Source: Pseudomonas sp. R5(2019) (GTDB taxonomy: Bacteria; Pseudomonadota; Gammaproteobacteria; Pseudomonadales; Pseudomonadaceae). From it: a stretch of 64,000 bases of DNA. A model generated the notes under the pieces. That model was not told where the DNA came from. It ran no database searches and worked only from the letters and a program-made list of their open reading frames with translations. The stretch is taken from the NCBI RefSeq assembly GCF_009905435.1, contig NZ_JAAAMT010000005.1:62001-126000 (forward strand). Reading direction: 5' to 3'. Shown piece by piece: positions 25,875 through 35,027 of the stretch (its first letter is position 1; each line of letters starts with the position of its first letter). The translations under genes were made by a program, and so were the position numbers.

Positions 25875-27800
25875 TCAATACAACTGTCGAGTAGCCTGCA
25901 GCCCCGCCAGCAACAACCGCTGATACAAATCCTCCCGCAACCCCTGCGGATCAGCCAGTTTCATACGCGCCAAATGTTCCGGATAAGCCTCAGGCGCCGG
26001 TGCATCCAGCGCTGCCTTGCCCAACTCCAGAATCTCGCTGAGTTTGAACTTGCTCTTGAGCCAGTTCAGCGCCCGCAACAGGTCACGCTCCTGCTCGGTG
26101 AAGTCACTGCCCAGCGGATATTCCGGAAACAACCGCGCATGCCGGCTGACAATCGCCTGCAAACGCTGTGGTGTGTTGTCGGCAAAGCGTGGATCAAGGC
26201 GAAAATCCTTCGGCAGCTTGCCCGCCTTCTGCGCCTGTTCGATCAATTCCAGCTGAAACCGTGAATCGCTGATGTTCAGCAAGGCTTCGATCACCTTGGC
26301 ATCCGTCTGTCCGCGCAAGTCGGCAATACCGTATTCAGTCACGACGATATCGCGCAGATGCCGGGGAATGGTGCAGTGGCCATATTCCCAGACCAGGTTG
26401 GAAGTCACCTCCCCGCCCGACTCGCGCCAGCTGCGCAGCAACAGGATCGAACGTGCGCCTTCCAGCGCGTGCCCCTGCACCACGAAATTGTACTGCCCGC
26501 CTACACCGCTGAGCACCCGGCCATCCTCCAACTGATCGGCCACGCCGGCACCGAGCAGGGTCACGCAGAATGCGGTGTTGATAAAGCGCGCATCACGCCG
26601 CTGCAGGCGCTTGAGCGTCTCCTGGCCATACAGCTCGTTGATGTAGCTGATCGCGGTCATGTTGAAGCGCGCCAGGGTGTCCGGCGGTAACTCGCGCAGG
26701 CGCTGGTAAAACTGCCGGGGCCCGAGGAAGAAGCCGCCATGTACCAGCACCCCACCGGTTTGCGCGGCTTCGTCCAGCGTTCCGGCGTTAGCGGCGCGCT
26801 GGCGTTCTGCATCCGGATAGACGCGGCGGCGCACGATGCCGGCCTCGACCAGCGCCAGCAATCCGTTGACGAACATTTCGCTGCAACCGTAAAGGCCCTG
26901 CGCAAAAGGCTCCAGCCCGCCCTCCCGGTCAATCAGCGTACTCCAGGGCAGCAGATCCACCTCGTTGAGCACGGCGCGGTATCCGTCGTTATCGGCCTGA
27001 CGCGCCATCAGTGCAGCCGTCAAGGCATCGCCCATGGCACCAATGCCGATCTGCAGGGTGCCGCCATCGCGCACCAGGCTGCTGGCATGCAGACCAATAA
27101 AGTGATCCTGAACGCCGACCGGCATATTGGGCGTGGAGAACAAGGTGCGGTGCTCGGATTCATCGAGCAGGATGTCGAAGTCGGCGCTGTCCAGCTCCGA
27201 ATCGCCGGGCATATAGGGCAAGTCGGCATGAACCTGACCCAGCAGCAGGATAGTTTCGCCTTGCGCGCGGCGCCTGGCGATCATCGGCAGCAAGTCGAGG
27301 GTAATGTCCGGGTTGCAACTGAGGCTGAAACGATCGGCCCGCCCCGGGGCTTGCGCCACCAACTGGGCGACCAGGTTCAGGCCCTTGGCATTGATATCGC
27401 GAGCAGCGTGGCTGTAATTGCTGCTGACGTAATCCTGCTGGGCCACGTGGCTGTTGAGCAGGCTGCCAGGCTGCAGGAAGAACTGCTCGACATGAATATT
27501 CGCCGGTAGACGGTCGCGGTGCAGGTCCGCGAGGTAATCCAGCTCGGGGTAATCGCCGAACACCCGCTCGATGAAGGGCTCCAGAAAGCGCTCTTGCAGG
27601 CCGTCGCCTACCGCCGGCCGACCGAGACTCAGAGCGGTGTAAATCGTCAGCCGGCGCTCAGGCAGCTGACTGACCCTGGCGTACAAGGCATTGACGAAGC
27701 GATTGGGTTTACCCAGCCCCAGCGGCAGGCCCAGATGAATATGCGCTGGCAAGCGTTTCAGCACCAGATTCACCGCGCGCTCGATCGAACAGGTTTGCAT
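25875..27800 (-). CDS. Acetyl-CoA hydrolase/transferase family protein
   Basis: This 641-aa protein is of the family that includes 4-hydroxybutyrate CoA-transferase and acetyl-CoA hydrolase. Typical blocks are the N-terminal LGLPLGLGKPNRFVNALY, the GGTLQIGIGAMGDALTAAL glycine-rich CoA-binding stretch, and SGVGGQYNFV with VVTEYGIADLRG near the C-terminus. It is about 150 residues longer than simple family members, as in the other Pseudomonas proteins at this locus. The specific CoA ester is unknown. The ATG at 27800 is clear. Confidence 0.88.
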   Translation of the reverse strand: MQTCSIERAVNLVLKRLPAHIHLGLPLGLGKPNRFVNALYARVSQLPERRLTIYTALSLGRPAVGDGLQERFLEPFIERVFGDYPELDYLADLHRDRLPANIHVEQFFLQPGSLLNSHVAQQDYVSSNYSHAARDINAKGLNLVAQLVAQAPGRADRFSLSCNPDITLDLLPMIARRRAQGETILLLGQVHADLPYMPGDSELDSADFDILLDESEHRTLFSTPNMPVGVQDHFIGLHASSLVRDGGTLQIGIGAMGDALTAALMARQADNDGYRAVLNEVDLLPWSTLIDREGGLEPFAQGLYGCSEMFVNGLLALVEAGIVRRRVYPDAERQRAANAGTLDEAAQTGGVLVHGGFFLGPRQFYQRLRELPPDTLARFNMTAISYINELYGQETLKRLQRRDARFINTAFCVTLLGAGVADQLEDGRVLSGVGGQYNFVVQGHALEGARSILLLRSWRESGGEVTSNLVWEYGHCTIPRHLRDIVVTEYGIADLRGQTDAKVIEALLNISDSRFQLELIEQAQKAGKLPKDFRLDPRFADNTPQRLQAIVSRHARLFPEYPLGSDFTEQERDLLRALNWLKSKFKLSEILELGKAALDAPAPEAYPEHLARMKLADPQGLREDLYQRLLLAGLQATRQLY

Positions 27801-28016
27801 TGTGTCTGCCTCCCTCCGTTTCCACTCAGACTAACCGATAGGGGAGCCAAAAATTGGCTTTTGATGGCTTTTTATTCACTCAACGAACAACCTTAGAAAA
27901 GCTTTAAACATAAAAAGCACCTGTTAATTCAAGCAGTTGAGCATCAGAAAATTGAAGCTTCGAACTTAGTAAATTTTCTTACAGAAAATACTTTCAACAC
28001 TCAAAGACCTTTCTTA
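27801..28016. other. A+T-rich region upstream of the membrane-protein island
   Basis: The sequence changes from GC-rich host DNA to A+T-rich DNA near 27850. The frame of the 78-aa gene remains open upstream to 27897, and an ATG at 27864 lies in the same frame before a TAG at 27894. The region may hold the island promoter and a damaged or misread N-terminus. Confidence 0.5.
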
Positions 28017-28253
28017 TTGACCTCAAATTCCGGGTCAACAACACTTGCTGCGGAGGGGCTAAAAATTTATATTCATCGTGGCTCTCTACCTTTTCTCTCG
28101 ATTGTGCGGCTATTGATAGTTCTGGTTATCTTCGATTTTGTTTATATGCTGTTCACGGAGCGCCTCCCTAATTTGCCAGGATCAATCGGAATTCTTGAAA
28201 GCGAATTCGGATTTCCTTTCCTTCCGCATGAAATGCGATATATACGCGAATGA
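28017..28253 (+). CDS. Small single-helix membrane protein, unknown (start uncertain)
   Basis: From a TTG at 28017 the product is 78 aa with one hydrophobic helix (FLSIVRLLIVLVIFDFVYML) and the tail FPFLPHEMRYIRE. Its stop overlaps the next ATG (ATGA). No good ribosome binding site precedes the TTG; GGAGGGG at 28051-28057 is followed only by ATT codons. The frame is open 120 bp further upstream. It may be a truncated gene, a small partner of the transporter or a peptide cargo. No family is recognised. Confidence 0.45.
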   Translation: MTSNSGSTTLAAEGLKIYIHRGSLPFLSIVRLLIVLVIFDFVYMLFTERLPNLPGSIGILESEFGFPFLPHEMRYIRE

Positions 28254-29122
28254 GACAAAATTCCTGGCTGATATTTATAGGAACCGCGATCGCTCTTTCG
28301 AGCATCGGGTTCCCTTTCATGATCGGAAAAGTTATTGATACGTATTATGCAACCAACACCATCGATAATTTTTTTCTTTTTCTGGCCGGTTTGGCGATTA
28401 TAACAACCCCTTGCTTGAGATTTGGCGCAAATCTAATACTGCAAAAATACAATGCAAAAACCCGTGCGCCTCATAAAAAGCTATTAATAATTAACATCAT
28501 AAAACCCAGTAATAGAAAAATCTCACAGGGCCGAGCTATCGATCTCATCGACGGCGATACCGATGGCACAATCTATTTATATCACGGGATATACTTAGAT
28601 ATAACATTAAACTTGGCCCTTTTGATTTTCGCCTTCGCCATAATTTTATGCAACTATCCGATTTATGCGCTGCCTCCCGCAATCGCAATCGTGTTCTCAT
28701 TAATAGTGCACTGCCTGTACCAAAGAAAACTACCCAATTTATTCAACCAGTACATCGAACAAAATACTATTTTCCTAGAAACTGTTTGCACAGATCTGAG
28801 ATCCAATAAAAAACTAATTCTCAAACACTACACATCCGCTTGCAGAAAAATCTTAAAGCCTTGTGTAACGGCCAACCTTAAAGTTTGTACGCTCGAATTT
28901 CTTTCTAGCTTATCTTATCTCTTGGGCTTGGCAACATTGATTTTAATTTACACCTTTACAACGAGCCACGAGACATCATCAATAGGTGCATTCATCGCTG
29001 TCGCACTGTACATTGAAAAGGCGCTCGCACCCGTATTTAGCTTAGTCGGAATATATTACTCAACTGCAGAATCTTTAAGTAGACAGAGGCGGGCCGACAG
29101 CATTTTAAGGACAACACCCTGA
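28250..29122 (+). CDS. ABC-exporter-type membrane subunit without ATPase domain
   Basis: This 290-aa protein has about six hydrophobic segments. Its opening layout (WLIFIGTAIALSSIGFPFMI then GKVIDTYY) is like the first helix of type-1 ABC exporters, and it ends where a nucleotide-binding domain would normally start (SRQRRADSILRTTP). No Walker motifs follow. ATGA overlap upstream and TGATG overlap downstream couple it to its neighbours, so it probably pairs with the following membrane-ATPase fusion. The A+T-rich codon use differs from that of surrounding genes. Confidence 0.75.
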   Translation: MRQNSWLIFIGTAIALSSIGFPFMIGKVIDTYYATNTIDNFFLFLAGLAIITTPCLRFGANLILQKYNAKTRAPHKKLLIINIIKPSNRKISQGRAIDLIDGDTDGTIYLYHGIYLDITLNLALLIFAFAIILCNYPIYALPPAIAIVFSLIVHCLYQRKLPNLFNQYIEQNTIFLETVCTDLRSNKKLILKHYTSACRKILKPCVTANLKVCTLEFLSSLSYLLGLATLILIYTFTTSHETSSIGAFIAVALYIEKALAPVFSLVGIYYSTAESLSRQRRADSILRTTP

Positions 29123-30720
29123 TGTTCCCAATAATGGTTATGCACATTAAGCCCATTGTGGCTGCCTTGTTTTTTTTCATCGGGGCTGCGTGCCTTCAAA
29201 TGGGAATGCCGTATTTGCTATCTCGCACAATCAATGATATGTCGGAGTCGACTTATACCCACACTTTAATTTTTGGAATCATAGCATGCTACGTAACAAA
29301 GAACATTTTCCAAGGGGCCGCCAACATACTTAGCAACTATATAGAAACTGCCATACGCTTAAGCCTGACCGGTTACATTTATAACAACGCAAAACAAAGT
29401 ATTGGCACAACCATCACCCTGATCAAGGAGGACGCCGCACGTGTCGCCGCCGCCGTATCGAACACATTGCAACTATCAGGATCAATATGCGTTACTCTTT
29501 TCAGCTGCGCACTTATCATACGGAAAAATATTGACTTTTTACCTCTGCTCGCCATAGCAATCTTATTGAGCTATCTCTATTTACGAAAAACCACGCCATT
29601 CGTTGTGTCGAATTACCAAGATGAAATTTCCAAAGAGGAACTATACAAAGCTTCGGTGATTGAGCTTATTGACACCGCGTCATTGGACGAGAGCAAATAC
29701 AGCATGAAATTACAAGAAACCTATAGGTATCTTGAAAAATCGATCGACGCTCAATATCGATACGAGAAAAAAAACTTAACATACGCGTTCGCGCCTGAAT
29801 TATTCATGGCGGCATGCACAATAATAGTTTTGATCTCCACCGTATCACTGTCCCCCTCGACACTTGGCAGCACGCTTATTTACTACTTGGGGTATTTAGG
29901 ACTTTTTTTCCATGGCGTGCTACCAATCAATTGCTTCAGCCTTATCGTTAATCGGCACAAACCAATCAATAAAACGCGTATTCAATGGGACTTGACCATG
30001 AACAATTTATACTTGCGGGAAGTTCGTCTAAAGCCCAGTTGTGAAAAACTGGCCTTTCAGAGCCTTTTTCCAATTACATTTGAAAGCCCCATCACCATAA
30101 TCATGGGCGAAAACGGCTGCGGCAAATCGACGCTACTTGAAAGTATTGCCATAAAGCTGGGATGCAACCCTGAAGGCGGCAGTAAAAACTTCAGGTTTCA
30201 AACGCAGCACACTCACTCCGACCTGCATACTCATCTACAGATATCCAAGGGGCATCTGAAAGAAAAAGACCTGTATTTCTACAGGGCTGAGTCGTTTTAC
30301 AACTTAAATACTGAGATTAGGCGGCTTGACGAGGAAGAAGGATTTGGACCAGAAATAAAATCTTATTATGGTGGGCGCGATCTTCATACTGTATCGCATG
30401 GGGAAGCAATGGAAGCGTTATTCAAACATCGATTCAGAAGCCAAGGGCTTTACATTCTGGACGAGCCGGAAGCGTCCCTGTCACCACTCCGACAATTAAG
30501 CTTCATTCAGCGAATTACAGATTTGGTACACTCAGGCTCTCAATTTCTAATTGCTACTCACTCACCGATCCTGATGTTTACCCCCAACGCTGTGTTGCTT
30601 CAAATAATAAACGGCGAGCTAGTCCCAATCATTGCGCAAGAAACAGAAGCCTTCAGTATCTATAGGGCGGTTTTGAATACACAGGGTGAGTATCTAAAAA
30701 AAATGCTCAATGGCCGCTGA
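29122..30720 (+). CDS. Fusion of ABC-exporter membrane domain with COG3910-type ATPase
   Basis: Residues 1-275 of this 532-aa protein resemble a type-1 exporter membrane domain (PYLLSRTINDM after the first helix, five to six helices). From about 296 (LYLREVRLKP) an ABC-type ATPase begins: Walker A GENGCGKST at 329-337, signature-like VSHGEAM at 424-430, Walker B YILDEPEAS with Asp447/Glu448, and the H-loop ATHSP at His480. This half matches the stand-alone predicted-ATPase family COG3910 as I know it, not the usual exporter NBD. The cargo is unknown. Horizontal acquisition is suggested by its A+T richness. Confidence 0.8.
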   Translation: MFPIMVMHIKPIVAALFFFIGAACLQMGMPYLLSRTINDMSESTYTHTLIFGIIACYVTKNIFQGAANILSNYIETAIRLSLTGYIYNNAKQSIGTTITLIKEDAARVAAAVSNTLQLSGSICVTLFSCALIIRKNIDFLPLLAIAILLSYLYLRKTTPFVVSNYQDEISKEELYKASVIELIDTASLDESKYSMKLQETYRYLEKSIDAQYRYEKKNLTYAFAPELFMAACTIIVLISTVSLSPSTLGSTLIYYLGYLGLFFHGVLPINCFSLIVNRHKPINKTRIQWDLTMNNLYLREVRLKPSCEKLAFQSLFPITFESPITIIMGENGCGKSTLLESIAIKLGCNPEGGSKNFRFQTQHTHSDLHTHLQISKGHLKEKDLYFYRAESFYNLNTEIRRLDEEEGFGPEIKSYYGGRDLHTVSHGEAMEALFKHRFRSQGLYILDEPEASLSPLRQLSFIQRITDLVHSGSQFLIATHSPILMFTPNAVLLQIINGELVPIIAQETEAFSIYRAVLNTQGEYLKKMLNGR

Positions 30721-30737
30721 ATGTATCTGCCATTCAG

Positions 30738-30768
30738 CCCCATACCCCGGCGTACCGAGGTGATGGGG
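30738..30768. terminator. Hairpin at the end of the membrane-ATPase operon
   Basis: CCCCAT-ACC (30738-30746) pairs with GGT-ATGGGG (30759-30768, one-base bulge), with an inner CGG/CCG. It lies 18 bp after the stop, between convergent genes, and no strong T tract follows. Confidence 0.5.
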
Positions 30769-30829
30769 TTCATCAACAGGCCGGCTCTCCCAATCGTCGT
30801 GTGCGCATCAGGATGCCCTTACAAGCTTA

Positions 30830-31255
30830 TTACAGCCCCGACATTTTCTTGATTGCGCCCTTGAGCTCTTCATCCGAGCAATCGGCGCAGGTGCCTTTAG
30901 GCGGCATCGCATTGACGCCGGTGATGGCCTTGGCCAGGATGCCATCCAGACCACCCTGGTGGTCGGCGCGCGCTTTCCAGGCGGCGGCGTCACCGATCTT
31001 CGGTGCACCCAGCAGGCCAGTGGCGTGGCAAGCGTTGCAGTGTTTGGCAATGATGTCGTCCGGGGTCTTGGCACCACCGCCACCGCTTGCGCTGGCAGTG
31101 ACTTCCATCCCTTTGCATTCCTTGCCTTGTACGCAGACTTGACCGACCGGCTCCAGCCGTTTGGCGATCTCGTCGTTGGTTGTAGCCTGTGCGCTCACAG
31201 CCCATAGGGCCAATACGACTGCTGGTGCGGCCAGCATATTCTTGATTAGATTCAC
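30830..31255 (-). CDS. Cytochrome c5-type c-type cytochrome
   Basis: This 141-aa periplasmic electron carrier has a signal peptide (LIKNMLAAPAVVLALWAVSAQA), one heme-binding CNACH motif, and MPPKGTCADCSDEE with the Met axial-ligand region and an extra Cys pair typical of cytochrome c5. The GTG at 31255 follows GAGGGT and gives the signal peptide directly; the longer frame upstream was rejected. It is convergent with the foreign island, marking the return to core genome. Confidence 0.9.
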   Translation of the reverse strand: MNLIKNMLAAPAVVLALWAVSAQATTNDEIAKRLEPVGQVCVQGKECKGMEVTASASGGGGAKTPDDIIAKHCNACHATGLLGAPKIGDAAAWKARADHQGGLDGILAKAITGVNAMPPKGTCADCSDEELKGAIKKMSGL

Positions 31256-31402
31256 GCGTACACCCTCATGGTGGCTGTTCACGCCCGCGGCCACGGAATC
31301 GCAGGCGGCGCAAGTATAACGACAACCCTGCCCCACTGAAACAACCCTATAGTCGCAGGGGGAATTCCCCGGTACAACCGTCCATTCGGGCGTCTGTACT
31401 CC

Positions 31403-31951
31403 CTAGAAATTCGCAGGTGTGGCCGCGCTGATCAAACGCGCCGGCACATCGTACGGATTGCGGAAGCGGTGAGGCTTGGTACTTTCAAAGTAGTAGCTAT
31501 CGCCAGCTTCGAGTATGAACGTTTCCAACCCAACCACCAGTTCGAGGCGGCCTTCGAGCAGGATTCCGGTCTCTTCACCCTCGTGGGTGAGCATTTCTTC
31601 GCCGGTGTCGGCGCCAGGCGGGTAGATTTCATTGAGGAACGCGATGGCCCGGCTCGGGTGTGCCTTGCCGACCAGTTTCATGGTCACGGCGCCATCGGAG
31701 ATGTCGATCAGTTCGTTGGCCTTGTAGACGATCTGGGTCGGGTTTTCAGGTTGCAGTTCTTCGGAGAAGAACTCGACCATGGACATTGGAATACCGCTGA
31801 GCACCTTGCGCAGGGAGCTGATCGAGGGGCTGACGCTGTTCTTCTCGATCATCGAGATGGTGCTGTTGGTGACGCCCGCACGCTTGGCGAGCTCACGCTG
31901 GGAGAGACCCTTGAGTCTTCGAATGGCTTGAAGTCGTTCCCCGACGTCCAA
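31403..31951 (-). CDS. XRE-family regulator with cupin domain (PuuR-like)
   Basis: This 182-aa protein has an HTH at about 8-60 (LSQRELAKRAGVTNSTISMI) and a C-terminal cupin at about 105-180 (GEETGILLEGRLELVVGLE). The architecture is that of PuuR-like regulators of polyamine and amino-acid catabolism. The TTG start at 31951 is fixed by AGGAGG 8 bases upstream. It is next to alr and upstream of polyamine-type genes, but the target is not shown by sequence. Confidence 0.9.
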   Translation of the reverse strand: MDVGERLQAIRRLKGLSQRELAKRAGVTNSTISMIEKNSVSPSISSLRKVLSGIPMSMVEFFSEELQPENPTQIVYKANELIDISDGAVTMKLVGKAHPSRAIAFLNEIYPPGADTGEEMLTHEGEETGILLEGRLELVVGLETFILEAGDSYYFESTKPHRFRNPYDVPARLISAATPANF

Positions 31952-32079
31952 TGCTGGAGCCTCCTGAGGTGCGGAATAGGTCGAAATTGAACGTTATCAT
32001 CGCAACAGCGTTCAGTATTTACAACACTTCGACCCACACCCCACCTCATCCAGCCGTCGGCAGCCGCCATGGCCTGCCG

Positions 32080-33153
32080 CTAGCGGCCGGAATAGAGCAT
32101 CGGCACCCGGCGCAAGTTGCAGAAGATCTGATACGGAATGGTGCCGGCCTTGAGTGCGACATCACTGGCCAGCACGTTCTTGCCCCATAACTCTACCGTG
32201 CTGCCCAGGCCTGCCTGCGGCACGTCCGTCAGATCAATACAGAGCATGTCCATCGACACCCGGCCCAGCAGCTGGCTGCGCTGGCCTGCGACCATGACCG
32301 GTGTACCGGTCGGTGCCAGCCGCGGATACCCGTCGGCATAACCCATGGCGACCACGCCGATCCGGCTTGGCCGCTGGGTGACGAACCGGGCCCCGTAGCC
32401 CACCGCTTCACCAGCAGGCAGTTCGCGCACGCTGATGACTTTCGATTCAAGCGTCATCACCGGCTGCAGGCGTGACGCCTCGGTTTGTTCTTCCTCGAAA
32501 GGGGTGGCGCCGTAGAGCATGATGCCCGGGCGTACCCAGTCGCTGGGAATGTTGGGCCAGCCGAGCACGGCCGGGGAGTTGCGCAAGCTGACTTCCGCGA
32601 CTAGGCCCTGGCGCGCCGCCTCGAATACCGCAACCTGATCGTTGCTGGTGTTGCAGTTCAGCTCATCGGCGCGGGCGAAGTGGCTCATCAAGACGATTTT
32701 GGCGACCTTGCCACTGGCCAGCAAACGCTGGTAACCGGCCTGGTAATCCTTGGGGTGCAAGCCAACCCGATGCATGCCCGAGTCCAGCTTGAGCCAGACG
32801 GTCAGCGGCTTGCGCAGGCTGGCCTGCTCAATCGCCTCCAACTGCCACAGCGAGTGCACCACACACCAGAAATCGTGTTCGACAATCAGCTCAAGCTCAG
32901 CGGCTTCAAAGAAGCCTTCGAGCAACAGAACCGGGGCCTTGATACCCGCCGCCCGCAATTCGAGCGCCTCTTCTATGCAGGCGACGGCGAAACCGTCCGC
33001 CTCCGGCTCCAACGCCTGGGCACAGTGGACGGCGCCATGCCCATAGGCATCGGCCTTGATCACGGCCAAGGCTTTGGCCCCGGAGAGTTCACGGGCAAGA
33101 CGGTAGTTGTGACGCAGCGCTTCAAGATCGATCAGGGCACGGGCAGGACGCAT
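32080..33153 (-). CDS. alr: Catabolic alanine racemase
   Basis: This 357-aa fold-type III PLP enzyme interconverts L- and D-alanine. The PLP lysine is Lys33 in [11 protein letters not shown]; the second catalytic Tyr is in the VGYGARF segment. The neighbouring dadA and lrp identify it as the catabolic racemase (dadX) used for growth on L-alanine. It is separated from ridA by a strong terminator, so it likely has partly independent expression. Confidence 0.94.
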   Translation of the reverse strand: MRPARALIDLEALRHNYRLARELSGAKALAVIKADAYGHGAVHCAQALEPEADGFAVACIEEALELRAAGIKAPVLLLEGFFEAAELELIVEHDFWCVVHSLWQLEAIEQASLRKPLTVWLKLDSGMHRVGLHPKDYQAGYQRLLASGKVAKIVLMSHFARADELNCNTSNDQVAVFEAARQGLVAEVSLRNSPAVLGWPNIPSDWVRPGIMLYGATPFEEEQTEASRLQPVMTLESKVISVRELPAGEAVGYGARFVTQRPSRIGVVAMGYADGYPRLAPTGTPVMVAGQRSQLLGRVSMDMLCIDLTDVPQAGLGSTVELWGKNVLASDVALKAGTIPYQIFCNLRRVPMLYSGR

Positions 33154-33182
33154 GACGGCAGTCTTCTAGGCGGGCTGTTGAA

Positions 33183-33233
33183 AGAAAAAACCCGGCGCCA
33201 AATCGCGGCTTGTGGGCCGCGAGCGGCGCCGGG
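33183..33233 (-). terminator. Intrinsic terminator between ridA and alr
   Basis: A two-tier hairpin: CCCGGCGCC (33191-33199) with GGCGCCGGG (33225-33233), inside it TCGCGGC with GCCGCGA. On the minus strand it is followed by a T-rich run (33190-33181). It would end the dadA-ridA transcript before alr. Confidence 0.8.
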
Positions 33234-33245
33234 CGGGGATACGAC

Positions 33246-33599
33246 TTATGGCAGAGCAGCGACGACCGACAGCTCGACCAGGATTTCCGGTTCGCACAGC
33301 TTGGCTTCAACGGTCGCGCGAGCCGGTGCGACACCTTTTGGCAACCACTGGTCCCAGACGGAGTTCATGCCTTGGAAGTGGGCATCAACGTCCTTCAGGT
33401 AAATGGTCACCGACAGCAGACGGGTCTTGTCAGTACCCGCCAGGTCCAGCAAACGCTCGATGTTGGCCAGCGTTTCGCGGGTTTGCTGCTCGATGCCCGC
33501 GTTCATGTCGTCGCCCACCTGGCCGGCAAGGTAAACGGTGCCGCCGTGAACGACGATCTGGCTCATCCGCTCGTTAGTGAGCTGGCGCTGGATTGACAT
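33246..33599 (-). CDS. RidA/YjgF-family enamine/imine deaminase
   Basis: This 117-aa protein of the YjgF/YER057c/UK114 family hydrolyses reactive imines and enamines. The family pattern is [14 protein letters not shown] near the start; the conserved Arg lies in ARATVEAKL and the acidic residue in [11 protein letters not shown]. It overlaps the 3' end of dadA by 26 bp, so it is translated from the same mRNA. Clearing imino acids made by the dehydrogenase is a reasonable inferred role. Confidence 0.92.
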   Translation of the reverse strand: MSIQRQLTNERMSQIVVHGGTVYLAGQVGDDMNAGIEQQTRETLANIERLLDLAGTDKTRLLSVTIYLKDVDAHFQGMNSVWDQWLPKGVAPARATVEAKLCEPEILVELSVVAALP

Positions 33600-34872
33600 G
33601 TTTTGCAGTCTCCTGGTTTTTACCGTAGCGAGAAATATCGAGGCCCTCAGCGCTGATCTGTGGCTTTCTCCGTGCCATCAAATCAGCCAGCAGGCGACCG
33701 GAGCCGCACGCCATGGTCCAGCCGAGCGTACCGTGACCGGTGTTGAGGAACAGGTTGCGGAACGGCGTGGCACCCACGATCGGCGTGCCGTCCGGAGTCG
33801 TCGGACGCAAGCCGGTCCAGAAACTGGCCTGGCTCAAGTCACCGCCTTGAGGATAGAGATCGTTGACGATCATCTCCAGGGTTTCACGCCGACGCGGGTT
33901 GAGCGACAGGTCAAAACCGGCGATTTCAGCCATGCCGCCGACCCGAATGCGGTTGTCGAAGCGGGTGATGGCGACCTTGTAGGATTCGTCGAGGATGGTC
34001 GAAGTCGGTGCCATGGCCGGGTTGGTGATCGGCACGGTCAGCGAGTACCCCTTGAGCGGGTATACCGGTGCCTTGATGCCCAGCGGCTTGAGCAGCTGCG
34101 GTGAGTAGCTGCCCAACGCCAGCACGTAACGGTCCGCGGTTTCCAGCTTGCCGTTGATCCATACGCCATTGACCCGGTCACCGGCGAAGTCCAGACGCTC
34201 GATGTTCTGGCCAAAGCGGAATTCAACGCCCAGCTGCACGGCCATTTCGGCCAGCCTGGTGGTGAACATCTGGCAGTCGCCGGTCTGGTCGTTCGGCAGG
34301 CGCAGGGCACCGGCCAGAATGTCGGTGACATTGCCCAGGGCCGGCTCGACGCGGGCGATGCCGGCGCGGTCGAGTAGTTCATACGGCACGCCGGACTGCT
34401 CCAGCACGGCGATGTCCTTGGCGGCGTTATCCAGTTGCGCCTGGGTGCGGAACAGCTGGGTAGTGCCCAGTGTACGACCTTCATAGGCGATGCCGGTTTC
34501 GGCGCGCAGCTCATCGAGGCAGTCGCGGCTGTACTCGGACAGGCGAACCATGCGCTCCTTGTTCACCGCATACCGATTGGCGGTGCAGTTGCGCAGCATT
34601 TGCGCCATCCACAGGTATTGATCGATGTTGGCCGTGGCCTTGATCGCGAGAGGAGCATGGCGCTCCAGCAGCCATTTGATTGCCTTGAGCGGCACGCCCG
34701 GTGCCGCCCATGGCGAGGCATAGCCCGGCGAGACCTGACCGGCGTTGGCAAAACTGGTTTCCATGGCCACGGCCGGTTGGCGGTCGACCACAACGACTTC
34801 AAACCCCTGCCGCGCCAGATAATAGGCACTGGCGGTCCCGATTACACCGCTCCCAAGCACCAGAACTCGCAT
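33574..34872 (-). CDS. dadA: D-amino-acid dehydrogenase, small subunit
   Basis: This 432-aa membrane-associated FAD enzyme oxidises D-alanine to pyruvate and ammonia and passes electrons to the respiratory chain. [20 protein letters not shown] is the FAD-binding N-terminus, and [20 protein letters not shown] the conserved C-terminal block. The ATG at 34872 (AGGGA upstream) was preferred to a start 11 codons earlier. It heads the dadA-ridA unit and is divergent from lrp. Confidence 0.95.
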   Translation of the reverse strand: MRVLVLGSGVIGTASAYYLARQGFEVVVVDRQPAVAMETSFANAGQVSPGYASPWAAPGVPLKAIKWLLERHAPLAIKATANIDQYLWMAQMLRNCTANRYAVNKERMVRLSEYSRDCLDELRAETGIAYEGRTLGTTQLFRTQAQLDNAAKDIAVLEQSGVPYELLDRAGIARVEPALGNVTDILAGALRLPNDQTGDCQMFTTRLAEMAVQLGVEFRFGQNIERLDFAGDRVNGVWINGKLETADRYVLALGSYSPQLLKPLGIKAPVYPLKGYSLTVPITNPAMAPTSTILDESYKVAITRFDNRIRVGGMAEIAGFDLSLNPRRRETLEMIVNDLYPQGGDLSQASFWTGLRPTTPDGTPIVGATPFRNLFLNTGHGTLGWTMACGSGRLLADLMARRKPQISAEGLDISRYGKNQETAKHVNPAPAH

Positions 34873-35027
34873 GATCAATCCCTCAACGCGGCTAACCGCT
34901 GACATTTGTTGTGTTTAGCGAAGATGGGCGCAGTATAAAAACTCAAGGCCAGTGCTTTTCACTATATAAAAGCCTATATTTGGCGAGAATTCTCGGCATC
35001 AAAGGCTTTTACGGAGCGGCATCCACT
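34873..35027. promoter_or_regulatory. Divergent dadA/lrp control region
   Basis: These 155 bp separate divergent dadA and lrp and are AT-richer than the genes. Lrp-type proteins usually bind such regions and activate dadA in response to alanine. TTTTCACTATATAAAAG near 34956-34972 looks like a minus-strand or plus-strand -10 area, but no pair was fixed. Confidence 0.45.

Noticed and set aside
27864..27896. Ten-residue peptide MAFYSLNEQP as a microcin C-like precursor
   Set aside because: Microcin C-type precursors end in Asn and need a MccB-like enzyme gene; neither is present.
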